Positions 7,427 through 14,863 are shown, counted from the stretch's first letter. The stretch is DNA of 16,470 nucleotides from JACQXM01 sp964569425 (GCA_964569425.1 CAZMVD010000094.1:1-16470); one strand, 5' to 3'. Numbers and translations: made by a program. Notes: a model not told the origin generated them from the sequence alone.

Positions 7427-10250
7427 CGTGAAGCGGCTCGGCTGCAAGTCACGAGACGAGGGGTTGGTTTTTTTCCTTTCCATTGCGCGAGGGTTTTCGG
7501 CCATGGGTGCCATTTTGTTGGCACTTTGCGGGACGGTCGCGGCCCAATCGGCTTCGCCGCCGTCGCGGCCGGCGGAGGAATCGCGTCTGCCGGTGAGCAT
7601 TTTTCGCGAGGCGCTGAGGGCGCGAGGGCTTACGGAGTTGCTCGAGCTGCACCTGCGTGATTTTCCGCCGAGCAGCGAGACCGAGGCGCTGCTGGCGCTG
7701 CGGGACGTCAAGCTGGCGGCATTCGCCGACGCGCGGCGCACGCGCGGCGAGCGGCAGGCGGCGATCGCCGAGGCCAACGAGTTGCTGGAGGAAGCGATTC
7801 GCCTGAACAGCGAGAGCCTGTCGCGGTTTGAGTGGCGATACGAGCTGGCGCGGTCGCTGTTGTACGACGAGGCGGAGCCTTTTTTCAGCCGTGTGGTCTA
7901 TTTCGGCGGCGGGGCGTCGGAGCGTGCCACGTTGTTGACACTGACCGAACGGGCACTGGAGACGCTGCACGCGCTGAATGAGTCACTGAATGCGGAGTAC
8001 AACCGGCTCGATGAACTGACGGTCGGCGCCTATGAGCAGTTGGAGCGCAGCGGCTACGTGGAGCGGATCGACCAGCTTGCGCCGCGGGTCGAGTATCTGC
8101 TGCTGTGGGCCGCGTTGTACGACGTGGTGCCGCGGAAAGACGACGATCCGCGGCGTGCGAAGCGGTTGCATGACATTCTGATGGCCCTGAAGGCCAACCC
8201 GGCGCTGCTGTCCACGCCGCACGATGCCAGCCGGGTGCAGGCGCAGACTTCGCTGCTGGCGGGCATGACCCATCGCCGGCTGCACGACGCGGCGGCGGCG
8301 CGGGAGCACCTTGACCGTGCGCTGGCCATCGGCGAGCGGGCGGATGCCGCGGAACGCCTCCGACTGGGCTGGGTTTTTGCGCTGGCGCGGCTGGAGCGGA
8401 TTCGCACCGATATCGACGCCGAGCGTTTTGAGGACGCGGCCGACGGGCTGGCGCGGTGGCGCAAGGTCATCGCGGGGGAGGCGACGTCGGACGGGGCGAG
8501 CGACGGGGTGCTGCTGGGGACCGCCGCGGCGCTGCTGGAGCGCGATGCCCTGCGCGCGCGGTCCGCGGCTGCGGAGCGCGAGGGGCGTTCGGCGGAGGCG
8601 CAGCGTTACGGCGCTGAGGCGTGGCAGGTGCTGGCGCGTTTTGCGGAGGCGCCGGGGCCGGCGCGCGACTCGGCCTATGCCATCGTGTATTCGTTGATCG
8701 GCGCGGACGCGGATCCGGCGGCGCTGGACCCGTTTGAGCGGTGTGCCTGGATCGCAGGGCGGCTGCGGGACGCTGATGGCGAGCGCGGTGCGGCGGACGA
8801 TCGGCTGGCGGCGGCGGTGGCGGCGGCGGACCGGTATTTTGATTCGCCGGGCGATGCCGCGGTGCGTGCGCTGGCGCCCCATGCGTTGTACAACGCGGCG
8901 GTGGCGAGCTATCGCCGCGGCCAGGCGGCGGAGGCGGCGCGGCGGTTTCTGGACGTTTCGCGTCGTTTTCCCGGCGTGGAGTTTGCGGCGCGTGCGGGTG
9001 TGTACGCGGTTGAGCTGGCGGCGGCGTTGTATGGTGATGAGAGTTTTCGGGGGCGTGCGGATGTGGAAGCGTTGTACCTGGCTTCGTTGCAGCATCTGGC
9101 GGCCAGCGATCGGGACACGGAAGCGGGACGGTACTGGCGTTTTTTTTATGGTCAGTTGCTCGAAGAGCGCGGCGACTTCGATCACGCGGCGGCGGTCTAT
9201 GCGCGGGTCGATGAGGGACACGCGCATTATCACGAGAGTTTGTATCGGCGGGTGCGCTGCCTGACGGAGGGGCTGGTGCGTCAAGCGACGGACAGCACCG
9301 AGGAAGTTCTGGCGGCGCGGCGACGGACGGCGGATTTTCTGGGCGCGTTCGTGGAGGTGAGCGCCGTGCTCTCGGGTGCGGCGGCGGGAGAGGCGGATCC
9401 GAAGAAGGCGGCGGCGCTGCGACATCTGCTGGCGCGAACGCGTCTGGCCGCGGCGGAGGCGATGGCCACCCCCACGGTGGACCGCGCCGGGCAGGCGCTG
9501 GAGGTGCTGGCGGGGTTCGAGGAATTGTATCCGGGGGAATCGGGGGAACTGGGCCGGGTGTGGCGGACGCGGATCGTGGCGTTGGAGCGGCTGGGTCGGC
9601 TGGACGAGGCGGCGGAGGCATTGCCCGCGTATGTGGCGGCCGATCCGGCGGGTTCGGGTCCGACGCTGCAGGCGCTGTATGCGGCGCTGGCGGCGGAGGC
9701 CGAGCGGCTGGACAGTGCGGGCGAGGAGGCGGCGGCGCTGTCCAAGGCCGAGGCGGCGCTGATGCTGTGCGAACAGATCGATGCGCTGGCGCGCGCGCAT
9801 GACAAGCCACTGTCACCGGATCGGCGGCGCGCGCTGGCGGTGCAGTTGGGGGAGGCGAACCTGCGGGCGCGGCGGTATCCGCGGGCGCGGGAGTTGTTTC
9901 GGTCGGTGAGTGATGATGAGCATGCGGCGCTGGAGAGCGGCGCGGGACGGCGTGCGTTGTTCGGGCTGGCGGAGGCGTCGTACCGGCAGCAGCGTTATGC
10001 GGAGGCGCTGCCGTCTTTCAACCGGCTGGCGGTGCGGCTGCCGGCGGAGGATCCACTGCGCTGGCGGGCGCTGCTGCGTGATCTGCAATGCCGGACGTCG
10101 TTGCGCGAGTCGCCGGGTGATATTCTCCAGGTGATTCGCCAACAGCGTTTTTTGCATCCGACGCTGGGGGGGGATGAGATTGCGGCGGCGCTGGCGCGGC
10201 TGGAGCGCGAGAACCAACGACGGCTGGACAGCGGCGAAGGCAGGAAGTGA
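7416..10250 (+). CDS. Large exported tetratricopeptide-repeat (TPR) protein
   Basis: Up to 944 residues, almost entirely alpha-helical, with many degenerate TPR-like units. Clear examples are near residues 490-525 (ALYNAAVASYRRGQAAEAA), 580-600 (LEERGDFDHAAAVYARV), 727-760 (GRLDEAAEALPAYV), 804-830 (GEANLRARRYPRARELF) and 844-870 (GLAEASYRQQRYAEALPSF). A hydrophobic stretch, MGAILLALCGTVAAQS, near residue 30 looks like a signal peptide, so the protein is probably periplasmic. The start is uncertain. TTG 7416 is the first in-frame option, GTG 7428 directly follows the exbD stop, and TTG 7464 (after GAGGGG) or ATG 7503 would give tidier signal peptides. It is the last gene of the cluster and may be the scaffold that the TolQ-ExbD motor acts on, comparable in place but not in sequence to TolA/YbgF. 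No catalytic motif was seen. Confidence 0.8.
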   Translation: MVVDVKRLGCKSRDEGLVFFLSIARGFSAMGAILLALCGTVAAQSASPPSRPAEESRLPVSIFREALRARGLTELLELHLRDFPPSSETEALLALRDVKLAAFADARRTRGERQAAIAEANELLEEAIRLNSESLSRFEWRYELARSLLYDEAEPFFSRVVYFGGGASERATLLTLTERALETLHALNESLNAEYNRLDELTVGAYEQLERSGYVERIDQLAPRVEYLLLWAALYDVVPRKDDDPRRAKRLHDILMALKANPALLSTPHDASRVQAQTSLLAGMTHRRLHDAAAAREHLDRALAIGERADAAERLRLGWVFALARLERIRTDIDAERFEDAADGLARWRKVIAGEATSDGASDGVLLGTAAALLERDALRARSAAAEREGRSAEAQRYGAEAWQVLARFAEAPGPARDSAYAIVYSLIGADADPAALDPFERCAWIAGRLRDADGERGAADDRLAAAVAAADRYFDSPGDAAVRALAPHALYNAAVASYRRGQAAEAARRFLDVSRRFPGVEFAARAGVYAVELAAALYGDESFRGRADVEALYLASLQHLAASDRDTEAGRYWRFFYGQLLEERGDFDHAAAVYARVDEGHAHYHESLYRRVRCLTEGLVRQATDSTEEVLAARRRTADFLGAFVEVSAVLSGAAAGEADPKKAAALRHLLARTRLAAAEAMATPTVDRAGQALEVLAGFEELYPGESGELGRVWRTRIVALERLGRLDEAAEALPAYVAADPAGSGPTLQALYAALAAEAERLDSAGEEAAALSKAEAALMLCEQIDALARAHDKPLSPDRRRALAVQLGEANLRARRYPRARELFRSVSDDEHAALESGAGRRALFGLAEASYRQQRYAEALPSFNRLAVRLPAEDPLRWRALLRDLQCRTSLRESPGDILQVIRQQRFLHPTLGGDEIAAALARLERENQRRLDSGEGRK

Positions 10251-10311
10251 CGACCGGGGGTTGGAGGCTCTGCAACTCTTTCAGGGTTGCCCGGGGGAGA
10301 GGTCGCGCCAT

Positions 10312-10342
10312 CCCGGGGTAGCTGCTGCGCGGCAACCCCGGG
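10312..10342. repeat. Long GC-rich hairpin within the array
   Basis: CCCGGGGT pairs with ACCCCGGG over 8 bp. A single A-A mismatch follows, then GCTGC pairs with GCGGC (one G-T wobble) around a TGC loop. All 31 bases take part symmetrically, making it the most regular stem in the region. No T-run follows, so it is not a standard terminator. It resembles intergenic mobile-repeat cores. Confidence 0.6.
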
Positions 10343-10550
10343 CTGATATCGACAACGCCTTCGGCGTATGGGCATGCCACTGCCTACACGTAGAGCGGAC
10401 CGAAGGTTGGCTCGAAATGACATCTTCGAAACCGTCGGCATTGAGGGGTGCCGACAATGTCTCGATTGAGGGGCCGTTGAATCATTGGGTAGATGCCTGC
10501 AACGCCTTCGGCGCTGGGGAGGGGACCGGCCCAGAGACCCTGTCGGGGAG

Positions 10551-10575
10551 GTCTGCGCGGGCTGAAGCCCGCGGC
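10551..10575. repeat. Palindromic dispersed repeat, copy 1
   Basis: This 25-base element matches 13555-13579 at 24 positions. Its core CGCGGGC-TGAA-GCCCGCG is a 7-bp perfect stem with a four-base loop. It lies after the TPR gene and before the terminator at 10618. Confidence 0.75.
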
Positions 10576-10617
10576 TCGCTTAGGCGTTGAGGGGAGCCGG
10601 CGAGGTGGGTCATGCGT

Positions 10618-10653
10618 CGCGCTGGAGGGGAGCGGCACAGCGCGAGTTTTTTT
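10618..10653 (+). terminator. Rho-independent terminator
   Basis: CGCGCTG (10618-10624) pairs perfectly with CAGCGCG (10638-10644) around a 13-base loop. AG and seven consecutive T residues (10647-10653) follow. This is the best intrinsic terminator in the window and closes the transcription unit that holds the TPR gene and hairpin array. The next promoter's -35 box starts two bases after the T-run. Confidence 0.65.
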
Positions 10654-10654
10654 C

Positions 10655-10684
10655 TTTACAGGCCTGGTGCGGTTTGGCTAGAAT
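10655..10684 (+). promoter_or_regulatory. Sigma-70-type promoter giving a nearly leaderless mRNA
   Basis: TTTACA (10655-10660) and TAGAAT (10679-10684) are 18 bases apart and each matches five of six consensus positions. The predicted transcription start, about seven bases past the -10 box, falls at 10691-10692, the first base of the lipoprotein ATG. No ribosome-binding site could fit, so translation would be leaderless. Confidence 0.6.
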
Positions 10685-10691
10685 CGCGCCC

Positions 10692-11120
10692 ATGTTCGGG
10701 CGATTGATGGTGGTTGGTGTATGTTTCGGGCTGGCGCTGGTTTCGTGCGCGCGGGAGGGTCCGGCGGCGGATCAGGCTTCGGCGACGGGCGAGCTTGGTT
10801 ATTTTTCCGGGCGCCCGCCGCCCTCGTGGACCCTTTCTGCGGAGGAGCTTGAGGGCATTCGCGGGCGGTTGGAAGGACTGGTCGCGGCGGCCAAGCCTGC
10901 GGAGTTTCCGCGATTCGGTCCGGTGTCGTACCGCGTCGGCGAGTTTGTGGGCGTGAGCGGTTTGCCTGATGAGCTTCACGTGCAGGACGGTATTGTCGAG
11001 ACGCGCACCGGAAGCACGTACGCCTACTTTTCCGACGACAAGCAGCTTGAGGCTTTCTTGAGGAGCAGTGCGACGCGCGCGGGTGCGTATGGGCTGTTGG
11101 GACTGGACGACGCGCCGTGA
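10692..11120 (+). CDS. Small predicted lipoprotein of unknown function
   Basis: A 142-residue protein with a lipoprotein signal (MFGRLMVVGVCFGLALVSC); Cys19 follows the lipobox LVS. Residues 20-55 look flexible. A folded part of about 85 residues follows, with VGVSGLPDELHVQDGIV and YAYFSDDKQLEAFLRS segments. I do not recognise the family. The ATG is favoured over earlier in-frame codons because it starts the lipoprotein signal and sits exactly at the predicted transcription start. The residue after the lipid-bearing Cys is Ala rather than Asp, which in enterobacteria would favour the outer membrane; whether that rule holds here is unknown. The stop overlaps the next gene's possible GTG start, so the two are probably co-translated and may act together. 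Confidence 0.75.
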   Translation: MFGRLMVVGVCFGLALVSCAREGPAADQASATGELGYFSGRPPPSWTLSAEELEGIRGRLEGLVAAAKPAEFPRFGPVSYRVGEFVGVSGLPDELHVQDGIVETRTGSTYAYFSDDKQLEAFLRSSATRAGAYGLLGLDDAP

Positions 11121-11881
11121 GCGCGGCGAGTTTGGGTGTCGGAATGGAACGAGTTTCGAGATTTTGTCTTTTTGCCGCGGCGTCGGGCGTTCTGCTGTTT
11201 GCGTTACCGGCTTACACGACGGCTCCAGTGGAAGAGCAGCGGTGGAATACCGATCAGGACCGCCAGCGCTGCAACAACTGCTACAATTACGCGACCAACC
11301 ACCCGAACGGCTCGTTTGCGCAACCGGGTTGGGCGGGGGGCGGTTCGATGTCGTCGCCGTACACTTGCGGGGGCGTATTGTCGGGGGCCGAGTCGGACGG
11401 ACTGACGTTTGCCGGTCACACGTTGGACGAAGCGCGAAGCCGCTGCCCGTCCGACTGCTGTCTGGTGGCACTGGTCAATTCGGGTGAGGATTATCATTGG
11501 TATCGGGAGGATGCCGACGGCACTTGGTCACACAAGCGCGGGAATACTCCCGCGATACGCCATGACGGCATGGGAAATCCGATCACCGATCCCGCCACTG
11601 CCAGTCACGTGTACGACAACGGCACGCGGAATTATGACATGTTCTGCGGGTTCATGTGCGTTTGCCAGGATGACCTGGTGTCGTTGCGGGGGCGGAAGCC
11701 GCCCCAGCCGATCCCTGCCGATTGGTATGGCGGGTGTCCCGAGCCCGGCTGCCATAGCACGCCGCGGGTTTTGGACTTTCCCGGCTGCCTGCCTTCGGGA
11801 GCCCCGTCGCTGAGTGCCTGTGTGTGCTGTTCGTGTGTGCTGCGGATCACCAATCCCGCCGGCGGAGGCGAGTGCCGCTAA
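11117..11881 (+). CDS. Secreted cysteine-rich protein with CYNYA/FAQPG and HWYR motifs, function unknown
   Basis: Up to 254 residues. GTG 11117 overlaps the previous stop (GTGA), and ATG 11144 gives a neater signal peptide (MERVSRFCLFAAASGVLLFA). The exported part has 17 cysteines in about 220 residues, consistent with an oxidised extracytoplasmic protein. Striking blocks are CNNCYNYA (52-59), FAQPG (67-71), CPSDCCLVALV (110-120), DYHWYREDADGTWSHKRG (125-142), FCGFMCVC (177-183) and ACVCCSC (234-240). I recall similar blocks in uncharacterised secreted proteins of diverse bacteria, and possibly in mollusc shell-matrix proteins annotated as insoluble matrix shell protein 1-like; this memory is unverified. 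A Cys at a probable helix start (C55) followed later by His in a strand (H127) resembles the layout of papain-like thiol hydrolases. That is speculation. It is likely an operon partner of the lipoprotein. Confidence 0.75.
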   Translation: MSAASLGVGMERVSRFCLFAAASGVLLFALPAYTTAPVEEQRWNTDQDRQRCNNCYNYATNHPNGSFAQPGWAGGGSMSSPYTCGGVLSGAESDGLTFAGHTLDEARSRCPSDCCLVALVNSGEDYHWYREDADGTWSHKRGNTPAIRHDGMGNPITDPATASHVYDNGTRNYDMFCGFMCVCQDDLVSLRGRKPPQPIPADWYGGCPEPGCHSTPRVLDFPGCLPSGAPSLSACVCCSCVLRITNPAGGGECR

Positions 11882-12015
11882 GTGGCGGGTCCGGTCGGTC
11901 CTATCGAGTTGCCCGGATGACTGAGCGAAGGTAATTGCGCGCACGTCCACCAGCGGAGCGGTCGCTGTTGTTCGGTCGCCCCGCGCGCTTTCTTTCCCTC
12001 CCAACGCTGCCTGAT

Positions 12016-12038
12016 CGCTTGGCGCCGGGCGCCAAGCG
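12016..12038. repeat. Perfect 10-bp hairpin before the phage head module
   Basis: CGCTTGGCGC (12016-12025) pairs perfectly with GCGCCAAGCG (12029-12038) around a CGG loop. It lies between the cysteine-rich gene and the terminase gene. The following bases are GC-rich with no long T-run, so it is at best an atypical terminator. It could also be a protein-binding palindrome at the edge of the phage module. The rest of 11882-12126 shows no convincing gene. Confidence 0.5.
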
Positions 12039-12126
12039 CGCGCGGTGGGTGATGTTGTTTCCGCCGGTGCGATGAGATTCGCCGCCGTGCGGACGCCCGG
12101 CCCGCCCCTGCGGAGCTTGCGTCCGC

Positions 12127-13527
12127 ATGTCTGCCGTTCCGTCGTTTTCTGTGGCGCCGGAGCCGGCGCGTCCCCGTCCGATCGTTCCGCTTTTGCCCTA
12201 TCAGCGTGAAGACGTTGAGTCGCCCGATCGGTTTCGGTGGAACTGCTGGGCGCGGCAGACGGGCAAGAGTTTCACGAAGAGCTTGCGTCGCGTGATTCGC
12301 GGCTTGCGGCGCGGGCGCCACCAGCTTTTTCTTTCGGCCGGTGAGCGGCAGAGCCGTGAACTCATGCTCAAGGCGCGGCAGCATTGCGAGGCGTTGCGGA
12401 TTGCCTGCGATGTTGTTTCGCCGCCCTTCGGTCCGGTTGGTTACAGCCAGCTTGAGATTCGCCTGCCGGGCGGCGTGCGGATCATCGGGCTGCCGGCCAA
12501 CCCGGAGACGGTGCGCGGCTTCAGCGGCGACGTCTTTCTGGACGAGTTTGCGATGCACGAGCGCGATCGTGAGATCTGGGCGGCGATGTTTCCTTCGCTG
12601 GTGCGTGGCGACGGGGAGCTGGACGTGGCCTCGACGCCGCACGGGCGCCAGAACCTCTTCTATGACCTGCAATTCAATCCGCGCTTCGCGTGCAGCCGCG
12701 TGAGTCTTCCGGACGCGATGGCGCAGGGGCTCGCCGCGGATGCCGACGCGCTGCGCGAGGCGATGGGGGACGAGGCGCTCTACCGGCAGGAGTTCTTGTG
12801 CGAGTTTCTCGACGAGGCCACCGCGTTTCTGACCTACGAAGCGATTGCGGCGTGCGCCGACCCCACGTTGCCCTGTTGTGACAGTTTGTCGGCACTCGCT
12901 GCGGAGCCGCGCGAGCTTTTTGCGGGGGTGGATATCGGCCGGCATCGTGATCTGACGGTCATCTGGGTGCTGGCGTGCGACGAGGACCCGGCCGCGGGGG
13001 CGCGGGGGGAGTCTCTGAGTCGTGGCGGCGGCGTGCGGCGGCCGGAGGGGCGCGGCTGGAGCACGGTGGCGATTGTGGAACTGGCGGTCGCCCCGTTTTC
13101 GATTCAGCATGCGGTGCTTGGCGAGCTGCTTGCGCTGCGCCGGGTGCGGCGCTGCTGCATTGACGCCGGCGGGCTTGGCATGCCGCTGGCCGAGCAGGCG
13201 CAGGAGCGTTTCGGTGCGCATCGCGTGGAGGCGGTGACCTTTACGGCGGCGCTCAAGTCGCAGCTTGCGGGCGCGCTGCGTATTGCGGTCGAGCGCCGGC
13301 GCATCCGCATTCCGGCCGACGAGCGGATCATCCGCGACTGGCACTCTCTCGAGCGCACGGTGACATCGGCCGGTCACTTTCGGCTTTCCGCGCCGCGGAG
13401 CGCCGAGGGCCACGCCGATCGCTTCTGGGCGGCGGCGCTGGCGCTGCACGCCGCCGAGTCGGCCGGCGGGCCGGTCGAGCAGCTTGTTGCGCGTCCGCTG
13501 CGATTTGCCCGCTGTGGGGCGTGGTAG
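12127..13527 (+). CDS. Phage terminase large subunit, Mu gp28-like
   Basis: A DNA-packaging motor ATPase and nuclease of 466 residues. The ATPase domain has a Walker A at 42-48 (ARQTGKS), preceded by an LLPYQREDV segment typical of this family. Walker B is at 135-140 (DVFLDE), with FAMHE following, and a coupling motif VASTPHG is at 167-173. The RNase H-like nuclease domain shows three candidate metal-binding aspartates: D269 (FAGVDIGRHRD), D346 (CCIDAGGLG) and D431 (HADRFWAAALAL). All key residues look intact. The start is supported by GGAG at 12112-12115, 11 bases upstream, rather far. No small terminase gene precedes it. The portal gene follows after 79 bases. The Mu-like call rests on the ARQTGKS context and on the neighbouring DUF935 and I-type genes. 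Confidence 0.88.
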   Translation: MSAVPSFSVAPEPARPRPIVPLLPYQREDVESPDRFRWNCWARQTGKSFTKSLRRVIRGLRRGRHQLFLSAGERQSRELMLKARQHCEALRIACDVVSPPFGPVGYSQLEIRLPGGVRIIGLPANPETVRGFSGDVFLDEFAMHERDREIWAAMFPSLVRGDGELDVASTPHGRQNLFYDLQFNPRFACSRVSLPDAMAQGLAADADALREAMGDEALYRQEFLCEFLDEATAFLTYEAIAACADPTLPCCDSLSALAAEPRELFAGVDIGRHRDLTVIWVLACDEDPAAGARGESLSRGGGVRRPEGRGWSTVAIVELAVAPFSIQHAVLGELLALRRVRRCCIDAGGLGMPLAEQAQERFGAHRVEAVTFTAALKSQLAGALRIAVERRRIRIPADERIIRDWHSLERTVTSAGHFRLSAPRSAEGHADRFWAAALALHAAESAGGPVEQLVARPLRFARCGAW

Positions 13528-13554
13528 AAACGGGGGCTTGTTCCGCTGACGCCG

Positions 13555-13579
13555 GTCCGCGCGGGCTGAAGCCCGCGGC
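13555..13579. repeat. Palindromic dispersed repeat, copy 2, inside the phage module
   Basis: It differs from 10551-10575 at one of 25 positions and has the same CGCGGGC-TGAA-GCCCGCG stem-loop. It sits between the terminase stop and the ribosome site of the portal gene, without disturbing either. Confidence 0.75.
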
Positions 13580-13606
13580 GCGCCCCACACATTCAAGGAG
13601 AAACCG

Positions 13607-14863
13607 ATGAGTCTGCTCTCGCGCATCGCCCATGCCGTTGGTTTCGTTCGCGCCGATCGGCCCCGCTCCGGCCGGCTGATTGTGCCGCGTGCCGAGGATT
13701 CGCGCCGCGATTATCCGGGCGCCGGGCTCACGCCGGCGCGGCTGGCGGCGATCCTGCGCGAGGCGGATGACGGGTCTCTGTCATCGGCGATGCAGCTTTT
13801 CGAAGAGATGGAGGAGAAAGACGCGCACCTGTACGCGGTGGCGCACACGCGGCGTCTGGCGCTGACGGGTCTGCGGTGGCGCATCGTGAGCAGTGCGGAT
13901 GAGGGGGACGATCGCGACCGCACTGCGGCCGACGAGACGGCCGACTATGCGCGCGAGGTTTTCGCGGCGCTTGACGGCCTGGAGGAAAGCCTGCCGCATC
14001 TTTCGCTGGCGCTGGGGCGCAACATTGCGGTGGTCGAGATCATCTGGGACACGGTGGGCGGCGACCTGCGGCCGGTCGCGCTGGTGCCGGTCGACGGCAC
14101 GCGGATCGTCTTCGACGAATTTGACCGCGTGCGTATTCTCACTGCTGCGGCGCCGCGCGACGGGATCGCCCCGCCGGCGCACAAGTTCATCGTCCACGCG
14201 CCGCACAGCGTTTGCGGGCATGCGCAGCGCGGCGGGCTGTTGCGCGTAAGCGCCATGGTGTACCTGGCGAAGAACCTGGCGTTGAAGGACTGGATGATTT
14301 TCGCGGAGATTTTCGGGATGCCGGTGCGCATTGCGCGCTACGAGCCGAGCGCCAGCGCCGAGGAGAAGCGCGAGCTGCTGCACATGCTTGAATCGCTGGG
14401 GAGCAGCGCCGCGGGGATTTTCAGCCGCGCGGTCGAGCTGCAGATTGTCGAGTCGAACCGGCAGACCATCGGCGCGCCGTACGAACGGCTGGTGGAGTTT
14501 CTCAACCGCGAGATGTCCAAGGCGTGGCTGGGCCAGACCCTGACCACCGACATTGCGGGACAGAGCGGCTCGGTGGCCGCCAGTCGGGTGCACGAGCAGG
14601 TTCGCCAGGACCTGCTGGCCGACGATGCCCGGAAGGAATCCCAGACCCTTCGGCGTGATTTGCTTACGCCGCTGGTTCGTCTGCACTTCGGTCCGGAAGC
14701 GCCGGTGCCGCATTTTCGGCGGGTTTTTCGGCAGCCGTTGGACGCAAAGTCGCTCGCGGACGTGCTGGACGTGGCCATCAACCGCCTGGGGCTGTCTGTT
14801 TCGCCGGACTGGGCGCGTGCTGCGCTGGGGCTGCCGGCGGAGGTTGACGACGCAGCGCGTTGA
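13607..14863 (+). CDS. Phage portal protein, DUF935 family (Mu gp29-like)
   Basis: Portal proteins form the ring through which DNA enters the head. The 418-residue product matches the DUF935 layout. LTPARLAAILREADDGSL (41-58) and the following EEMEEKDAHLYAVAHTRRLAL segment are the family's typical opening. A GGLLR...KNLALKDWMIFAEIFGMPVRI block lies at about 209-242. MSKAWLGQTLTTD (303-315) and a DVLDVAINRLGLSVS block near the C-terminus follow. Mu gp29 is about 510 residues, so this one is short, mostly at the C-terminal end. A strong AAGGAG (13595-13600), six bases upstream, fixes the start. The gene lies between terminase and protease, the normal order except that no minor head gene follows. 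Confidence 0.9.
   Translation: MSLLSRIAHAVGFVRADRPRSGRLIVPRAEDSRRDYPGAGLTPARLAAILREADDGSLSSAMQLFEEMEEKDAHLYAVAHTRRLALTGLRWRIVSSADEGDDRDRTAADETADYAREVFAALDGLEESLPHLSLALGRNIAVVEIIWDTVGGDLRPVALVPVDGTRIVFDEFDRVRILTAAAPRDGIAPPAHKFIVHAPHSVCGHAQRGGLLRVSAMVYLAKNLALKDWMIFAEIFGMPVRIARYEPSASAEEKRELLHMLESLGSSAAGIFSRAVELQIVESNRQTIGAPYERLVEFLNREMSKAWLGQTLTTDIAGQSGSVAASRVHEQVRQDLLADDARKESQTLRRDLLTPLVRLHFGPEAPVPHFRRVFRQPLDAKSLADVLDVAINRLGLSVSPDWARAALGLPAEVDDAAR

Larger units (their letters stand above)
10272..10575. repeat. Array of hairpins in a non-coding stretch
   Basis: The 10251-10691 gap has no credible gene before the lipoprotein start and holds at least six stem-loops in a row. They are GCAACTCT/AGGGTTGC (10272-10290, loop TTC); an 8-bp plus 5-bp stem at 10312-10342; ACGCC/GGCGT with loop TTC (10355-10367); GTCGGCA/TGCCGAC (10434-10455); CGCC/GGCG with loop TTC (10503-10513); and a CGCGGGC/GCCCGCG stem with TGAA loop near 10556-10573. 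The AACGCCTTCGGCG unit occurs twice, and ATTGAGGGG occurs twice (10440 and 10465). The assembly looks like composite dispersed repeats rather than one folded RNA, but a structured transcript is possible. Confidence 0.6.

Noticed and set aside
7983..9800. A 605-codon minus-strand frame opposite the TPR gene
   Set aside because: Arg-rich, repetitive and without motifs; the plus strand gives coherent TPR helices in operon context.
10272..10575. tRNA, CRISPR array or riboswitch in the hairpin-rich gap
   Set aside because: No cloverleaf with T-loop and acceptor stem, no evenly spaced identical repeats with unique spacers, and the stems lie at the 3-prime side of a gene rather than in a leader of a matching metabolic gene.
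11901..12128. A 75-codon minus-strand frame in the gap before the terminase gene, as a possible small terminase or regulator
   Set aside because: Wrong strand for a small terminase, no helix-turn-helix or other motif, no ribosome site, and Arg/Gly-rich composition like other shadows.
12072..12150. ATG at 12072 as start of a small gene leading into the terminase
   Set aside because: It is out of frame with the terminase and its product is Pro/Arg-rich with no motif or ribosome site.
11878..13626. A 582-codon minus-strand frame opposite the terminase gene
   Set aside because: No domain, Arg/Pro-rich, and the plus strand has all terminase motifs.
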